From Castor canadensis (lineage: Eukaryota; Chordata; Mammalia; Rodentia; Castoridae): a stretch of DNA of 64,000 nt. Each line of letters starts with the position of its first letter. Within the stretch, counting starts at the first letter, position 1. Shown here piece after piece: positions 58,470 to 64,000 of the stretch. The stretch spans positions 119,578,083 to 119,642,082 of the forward strand of contig NC_133390.1 in NCBI RefSeq assembly GCF_047511655.1. The letters are read 5' to 3'. The position numbers were made by a program, and so were the translations under genes. The notes below the pieces were generated by a model, which saw nothing but the letters and a program-made list of their open reading frames with translations, was not told the DNA's origin and searched no databases.

Positions 58470-58560
58470 TTTAAAAAATTTTTTGGCAGTACTGAGGTTT
58501 GAACTAGGGCCTTGTGCTTGCTAAGGTGGCACTTTACTCCTTAAGCCATGCACCAGCACT
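58470..58560 (-). repeat. Reversed ID-like SINE
   Basis: 'ggcagtactgaggtttgaac' through 'ttaagccatgcaccagcac' on plus, with a T-rich head. Confidence 0.65.
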
Positions 58561-58861
58561 AAAAACTTTTTAGTTGCAAAAACTTAGAGATTTCACTGTG
58601 ACATTTCCATGCATGCATATAATGTACTTTGATCATATTCATCCGCTATCATCCTTTCATATCACTCACCCACTTTCCCAACTACATCCACAATAGTTCC
58701 TCTTATGCTTTCATGTCCTTCCTCCCTCCAAATTCCACAAATGAAAGAAAAAGTGCAATTTTTTTCTTTGTGAGTCAGGTTTATGTTACTTAATATGATG
58801 TCATTGTGTTGCAAATGACATTTTAACTCATTATTGCTGAGTTAAAAACCCCATTGGGAGC

Positions 58862-59403
58862 TGTGGGAGACCAGTAACTAAATAGACTAAGAAAGAACTT
58901 TGATATGCATAAGGCCTTGTCAAAGACCTTTGTGCTGAGAAGGCAAGGCCCTGGCACAAAGGAGGTGAGCAAGGTTCAGCAAGGCTGGATGGCAAGTAGG
59001 GAGACTGAGGCAGTGGAGATAGACCTTGCATTAGCACAGCTCTGTCAAAAGGCCACATGGCTGATAGGCCTGAACCCAGCCAAGGGGAGGCAAAGTTCAG
59101 CAAGGCTGCCTTGCAGGGAAAACAGGGAATGTTGACATAGTCAGGATATTTGGCAGTAAATAACAACATACCACAGTTGTGCTGTTCCTCCTGCATACAC
59201 AACTGGACCCATAAAAACTCAATCCTCCCACACCTGCTGTTTCAATAAATGTGCTTGTGGAGGTGGTCACCAGCATATTTCATCAAGAGTACTGGGCCCA
59301 CCCAATCCCAAGGATTTCTATATGTCTGTCTTTGTGTCTTTTTTCTCAGTCCCCAGTTGCTGCCAGTCAGGTCAAGAAACCTGCTCACACTGGCCGTGAG
59401 TGT
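58862..59403 (+). mobile_element. Solo LTR of an endogenous retrovirus, probably class II (ERVK-like)
   Basis: The stretch starts TGTGGGAGACC and has a TATA-like 'cataaaaac' at about 59,211. An AATAAA signal lies about 30 bp further on, near 59,244, followed by a T-rich U5-like end. This order (U3, TATA, R with AATAAA, U5) is that of a retroviral LTR. The TGTGGGAG start recalls murine class II LTRs. No gag, pol or env is present. The 3' border is uncertain because a SINE abuts it. The reading frames inside are incidental. Confidence 0.6.
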
Positions 59404-59600
59404 GAGCTGGGTGCTGGGGACACATGCTTATATTCCTAGTTACTCAGGAGGCAGAGATCAGGAGGATCACAGTTCTCAGTTGACAGACAGCCTAGAAAAT
59501 ACTTCATAAGACCTTATCTTCAAAAAACCCATCATACAAAAGGACTGGTGGAGTGGCTCAAGGTGTAGGCCTTGAGTTCAAGTCTGAATATGAAAAAAAA
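59404..59600 (+). repeat. Composite tRNA-derived SINE
   Basis: Same family as at 186-380 ('ggctcaaggtgtaggccttg'), with an A-rich end. It directly follows the LTR. Confidence 0.8.
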
Positions 59601-59629
59601 ATTGTGTAATTAAACCACATTTTCTTTTC

Positions 59630-59812
59630 TTCATTTTCTGGTTGTATTAGGGTTTTAACTGAAGACCTCAAACTTGCTAGTAAGTTGCTTTACACTTGGC
59701 TTGTTTTGTTAAGATGTTGTGTCACTAATATTTTGCCTAGACTGGCCTCAAACTGGAATCCTGTCTATCCCTGCCTCCTTAGTAGCTGGGTATTGCAGGT
59801 GTAAACCAATTT
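59630..59812 (-). repeat. Reversed composite SINE
   Basis: 'ctgcctccttagtagctggg' then 'attgcaggtgtaaacca' on plus. It interrupts the old L1. Confidence 0.65.
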
Positions 59813-59877
59813 TTTTAATATTCTGTTGTTGATGGACAACTAGAGTGATACTTTAATCTGGCTACTGTGAACATTTC

Positions 59878-60143
59878 AGTTATAAACATTTTAGAGGTTT
59901 TTTTGGAGGTTCTAACAAGGGATCGCAGCTACTCATATACCCTTGACAAAAAAATGGCCCTCCTATATTGGGGACGGTCATCCTCTTTGACCTAGCATGC
60001 AGCTTCGGGAGTGATGCACATGGAGCAATGAGGGAGGAAGGGAACACCCGTCTAGTTAGCCAGATCAGCTGAATCAACCCTGGAGACCAATGGGATGACA
60101 GATGTTGCAGCCGGATCGCCCTCACATCCAGTTATAAACATTT
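59878..60143 (-). pseudogene. 7SK snRNA retropseudogene, 3'-truncated
   Basis: In reverse complement the stretch from 60129 reads GGATGTGAGGGCGATCCGGC, then AACATCTGTCATCCCATTGG, and later GTTGATTCAGCTGATCTGGC and AGAACCTCC, which is the 5' two-thirds (about 238 nt) of 7SK RNA. 7SK scaffolds the HEXIM/LARP7 complex that holds P-TEFb inactive. Identical 'agttataaacattt' copies flank it (59878-59891 and 60130-60143), so it was inserted by the L1 machinery into an old L1. The 3' part and the pol III promoter are absent, so it is not a functional gene. Confidence 0.9.
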
Positions 60144-61260
60144 GAATGCAGGAATTTCTATTGTATGCTGACTTTTGTCCCTTTGGGTATAGAATCAGGT
60201 GTGATATAGAAGTTCTACATTTTAATTTTTTGGGCAGTACTGGGGTTTGAACTGACCACTAGACAGAGACTCTACTACTTGAGCCACTACACAAGCCCCT
60301 ATTTTTGCTTTTTATGAGGTGCCTCCATAATAATTTTCATGTTTGCTGGACTAATTACCATTCTCCCCAGACATGTATAAGGGTCCCTTTTCACCAACAT
60401 CCTCACCAATATTTGGTGTTTTTTTGTTTTGTTAGTGGTAATCATTCTTACTGAAGTGAGATGAAATGTCAATGTGGTTTTGATTTGCATTTCTTAGATG
60501 GCTAAATAGTTTGAAACTTTCTTCACATATTTGTTGGCCATTTTTATTTCTTCATTTGAAAAGTGTACATTCAGTTAATTTGCCAGTTTATTTATTGGAT
60601 TTATATTTGACTTCTTTATGTATTCTGGGTATTAATCCTTTGATGGATGAACAGCTGGCAAAGATTTTCTCCATTCTGTACCTTTCTCTTCACTCTAGTA
60701 GTTGTTTCCTTTGCTATGTAGAAGCTGTTTAATTTGATGTGCTGCCATTGCTCAAATCTTTCAAATTTTTTCTTTCTTTTTTTTTCAGTACTGGAACATG
60801 AAAATTGCTAGGCACATGCTCTAACACTGCCAGCTGCCAGCTGGTCAATAATTGCTATTATTACTTAAGTTATTGGAGTCCTATTCCAAAAGTCACTGCC
60901 TGTATCTACATCCTGAAGTGTTTTTCCTATGTTTTTTTGTAGTACATACAAGGTTTCGGGTTATACATTAAAGTTTTTTATTCATTTTCCGTTTGTTTTT
61001 GTATCAGGTGAAGATGGATATCTAGTTTCAGTCTTCCATATGTGGGTAAATACCACTTTTTTTTCCAGTGTATGCTTTTGGCATCTTTGTTGAGCATTAG
61101 ATAGCTGTAGCTGTGTGAACTTTCTTCTGAGTCTTCTATTTTATTTCATTGATCTGCATGTGTCCTGTGGACAATATCATGCAATTTTTGTTACTATGGC
61201 TCTGCAGTAGAGTTTGAAGTCCATAATGTATAGAATAGTAGCCAGTTTTGCCTTGCCCTG

Positions 61261-63169
61261 AATGACTCTTTTTTTATAAAAGAGCAGTTTGTTCCAAATT
61301 GAATGCAAATGTTGAGGGAGAATGATTGTACAAACAAGTAATCATCAACTATCCAGCACAAACCATAAACATTCTTGTAAAATACTACCACCTGTAGATT
61401 TATCAGAATATATCAGGAACACGCAGACACATGGGTGTATCAAAACAATATCAGAGAGTTATTGAGCACAACAGGCCCAGGAGATATTTAACACACCAGA
61501 TCAAAAAATGATGCAACCTGCTCACCTACATTATATAAATGGAGAGCCACCTAACACTAGGGTACAGCACCACCCACAAAACTGTCATCTGACCACCCAC
61601 TGGCATGTATTGCAGGGTCCATAGCATTGCTAGACAACAAACTCCTGACTCTGTCTCCTGGTCTCCAGATGAGCACAACCTCTCCTGGACATGGCCCACT
61701 TGAAATGTCATGTGTCCTCAGTAAGCCAGGAGTCAACTTTGCTCCTTGAACCAGCTCTATGATTTGATAGCCAGAACAGTTCTGTGACTGGGATCTTTAT
61801 GTTTATAGCTTGTGTAACTACATACAGTGACTCTCTTTTCATTTCTATTATCTCTCTGCTCTTCAGTTAAGGCCCATTTGAATGCTATAGACATTTTAAC
61901 CCTTTCTTAAGTATTCTGCAACGTGCATATCATTGTATAAAATGTTCTGTGTGATTTGAGGGTTAATATTAATAATTGATATTGTAATAAAAAAAACCTA
62001 TGGCTGTCAAAGGCCATGATGACTAAGAGAAATCAGTAGTACTGGTGATTTAAGCCTATGAAATTGACATAGTGTATGAATTGTTATTCAATAAATTTTG
62101 GTATTGTTGAAAGCTGCAAAATGACTGTCAATGCCTCTGACATAGCTCACTCACTACTTTTCTTATAGACAGAAAAGGAAAGGAAGCAGAATATGTCTGA
62201 GAGCCTCCTGCAGGCCAGATAACCCTACTGACGTTTGATTTAAGGCTGATGAGACCCTATTTGTGATCCTAACCAATGAATCTGTAAATTAATTAATTGT
62301 GTTATTTGAAGCCACAAAGCTCATGAAAATTTGTTACAGCTGCAAAGGAAAATCAATCACTGACTGTTTCATTCACTGTAGCCGTCATAAAATCTGAGCA
62401 AAATGATAAAAACTGGGTAAATTCTGAAGCTCATAAGCTAGCAGGCAAAGAGATATTTTTACATATTTTACACATAACTGAAACATTCAGAACTTGTTTT
62501 TTCCTTTCTACCATGTCTGTAAGTTATCATCTCAGAAATCAACATGCATTTTATGTGATTTATGGCAAATTGGAAGATATTGGTTGTCACAGAGTGTTTC
62601 CTTTTAAGAATTAAATCTTTCTAATACACACTGGGATAGAGAATTGCCTCTTAAAGATATTTTTCTGTCCATTTTGATGGACAGAGCTGTTTTCAAACAT
62701 TCACAAAGGGTGAAATACAATAACTAGAAAACTTTCTACAAAAGTAACTTGTGACAATAACATATTGTTGTTGCCATGAATGTTTCCTGTAAGTGAAAAA
62801 AACTTACTTAGGATCCATATTTGAGTGTCCATTAGCCACTGATTATCTTACCACTGCCAACCCACCCTAGTAGCACAGAGATGAAGGAAAATATGAGGTA
62901 TCTGCAATAATCACAGGGCAAGTTAATCTCTAGTTTTTCTTCTTGGTCCTTGCTTATGTCTCTTTTTGAGACAGGGTTCCACTGTGTAGCCCATGCAGCT
63001 TGGAACTTGCAACCCTCATTTACTATCTCACACTGACCATCTGTCCACAGTGTGTGGTGTTAGCTGGCTGTCTAGGTATAAATGAGGTCAATTAGAGACA
63101 ACAGACTCCAGTTCCACTGGGTTCACATCTTCATTTGCAAAAAGGGTACAATATTTCTGTTCTCAAAGG
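61261..63169. other. Unannotated, one B1-like fragment
   Basis: A reversed B1-like fragment lies at about 62960-63060 ('gagacagggttccactgtgt'). Nothing else is recognised; short open frames look like chance. Confidence 0.4.
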
Positions 63170-63800
63170 ATATTTGTAGAAATTTATTTAACTCAGGAGT
63201 GTCCCTTTGTACAGAATAATTTCTGTTATTGCTGAAAGTTACTTAACAGTAGATGAAAGCTAACAAATTCACTTCATACATAATATTTAGTATTCATTCA
63301 ATATACCCACTGTGTTAATATATGTGTGTGTGTGTTTGTGTGTGTGAGTAATATTAACTGATGGAATGCACCAGAGTCTCCTTGTGTTCAATGACTTCTG
63401 GTCTTGCTTACAGTTGCTATTCAGTAGATGGAAGGTAAGAAATTCATTTGCTACATATCATCTAAGAGTTATTAAATATCCCACTTTGTGTGTGTATGAT
63501 ATTTCTTGGTCATTTTGCGATCATGGATTTGTAGAAATTAGTTTAATTCCCAAAGTCACTTTGAGGAACAACCTTGAGTTGCTCTGCCTTTATGTCTTCA
63601 GTTCCATGAAAGGTGTGCTGTTTTTGGCCTGAGTGATAATTTGCAGAAATGAGTGCCCTTCCCAAGTATTTCATGGTATTCAAAGGTTTATGGTGTTCCT
63701 GACAGCTGCAGTTCACTGGAAAGATGCTCATAATTTCACCGACTAGGGAATACTAAGCATTGATTGAATATACCCTGTGTGTGCATGTGTGTCTGTTGGA
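63170..63800 (+). repeat. Diverged short tandem duplication (about 180-290 bp spacing)
   Basis: Similar blocks recur. 'cagtagatgaaagctaacaa' at 63248 pairs with 'cagtagatggaaggtaagaa' at 63423, and 'cactggaaagatgctcataa' at 63714 is a weaker match. Each is followed by 'ttcattcaatatacccactg'-like and TG-rich sequence. 'gtagaaatttatttaactca' at 63177 pairs with 'gtagaaattagtttaattcc' at 63532. I see three imperfect copies. Confidence 0.5.
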
Positions 63801-64000
63801 TCAGAGTGAATTAATTTCTTTGTCGACATTAAGTGAATTCATGTGGTCATGTTGAGGCTCTTCCCAGCCAGTGTGTGCCTTGGTGTATTTTGAGGAGGTT
63901 GGGAATACAGAGGCATGGAATAGCAACCCCATGGTTTACAGGGTGTTACATTCCACATCCACTTGAGGGAATATCCTCAGAGGATGGGAGATGTGGTTCT
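63801..64000. other. No feature recognised
   Basis: No gene or repeat recognised up to the window end. Confidence 0.4.

Larger units (their letters stand above)
58561..61260 (-). mobile_element. Old LINE-1, minus, split by later insertions
   Basis: 58561-58857 is the 3' end of a minus-strand L1, stopping at 'aaccccattg'. After the LTR and SINE it resumes at about 59,600 ('tgtaattaaaccacatttt'), the expected next L1 sequence. It continues to about 61,260 through a SINE (59630-59812), the 7SK copy (59892-60129), and short reversed SINEs near 60225-60300 and 60780-60845. No open frame remains. Confidence 0.75.

Noticed and set aside
58831..59202. 123-codon minus-strand frame
   Set aside because: It lies inside the ERV LTR and old L1 and has no relation to a gene.

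Overview
This is a gene-poor, repeat-dense stretch of a mammalian genome, almost certainly from a rodent. It carries LINE-1 (L1) elements of several ages, 7SL/B1-like and ID-like SINEs, and many copies of a composite tRNA-derived SINE whose 3' part reads like 'ggtgtaggccctgagttcaa'. That SINE and the absence of murid-type B2 suggest a non-murid rodent. It resembles SINEs I associate with beaver and its relatives (Castorimorpha), but I hold that loosely. There are no bacterial genes or operons. Apart from the L1 proteins I see no complete protein-coding gene.

Layout. 0.2-1.8 kb holds a SINE, a B1-like SINE and an MLT1-type LTR. 2.1-6.9 kb is a young 5'-truncated L1 on the minus strand, with a 15-bp target-site duplication and an uninterrupted 1,272-codon ORF2. 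7.2-9.2 kb is a GC-rich, diverged tandem duplication. 9.5-18.8 kb is SINE- and LTR-rich and contains a glutamine tRNA-like gene and an early copy (U0) of a repeat unit that recurs at 33-48 kb.

19.5-40.3 kb carries scattered exons with intact or nearly intact splice sites. Their order and sequence match the NBPF/PDE4DIP (myomegalin) family: an N-terminal coiled-coil exon with a start codon in good Kozak context, two copies of the ~215-bp coiled-coil exon, short acidic exons, and one exon resembling the long exon of an Olduvai (DUF1220) domain. Stops, frame shifts and broken splice sites show this is a decayed (pseudogene) cluster. Human NBPF genes lie at 1q21 among dispersed tRNA genes, which fits the tRNA-Gln-like locus here. 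An old L1 with a twin-priming inversion sits in the middle (23.6-28.4 kb).

33.1-48.7 kb is a local segmental-duplication zone. An unrecognised exon ('X') and its downstream intron occur in three diverged tandem units of about 3.8, 3.1 and at least 2.7 kb, plus an inverted fourth. The third is caught in a large inverted repeat: two 1,848-bp arms, identical wherever I compared them, around a 3,237-bp spacer. The right arm is followed by a direct copy (728 bp) of the sequence that precedes the left arm. This is the most striking structure in the window.

48.7-61.3 kb is a patchwork of old minus-strand L1 fragments. It also holds a very young 712-bp L1 insertion with an 18-bp duplication, an ERV LTR, a decayed coding-like stretch, and a 7SK RNA retropseudogene with a 14-bp duplication. 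61.3-64 kb is mostly unannotatable, ending in a short diverged tandem repeat.

Limits: repeat family names and the NBPF exon matches come from reading by eye and from memory. Boundaries of old repeats are approximate.
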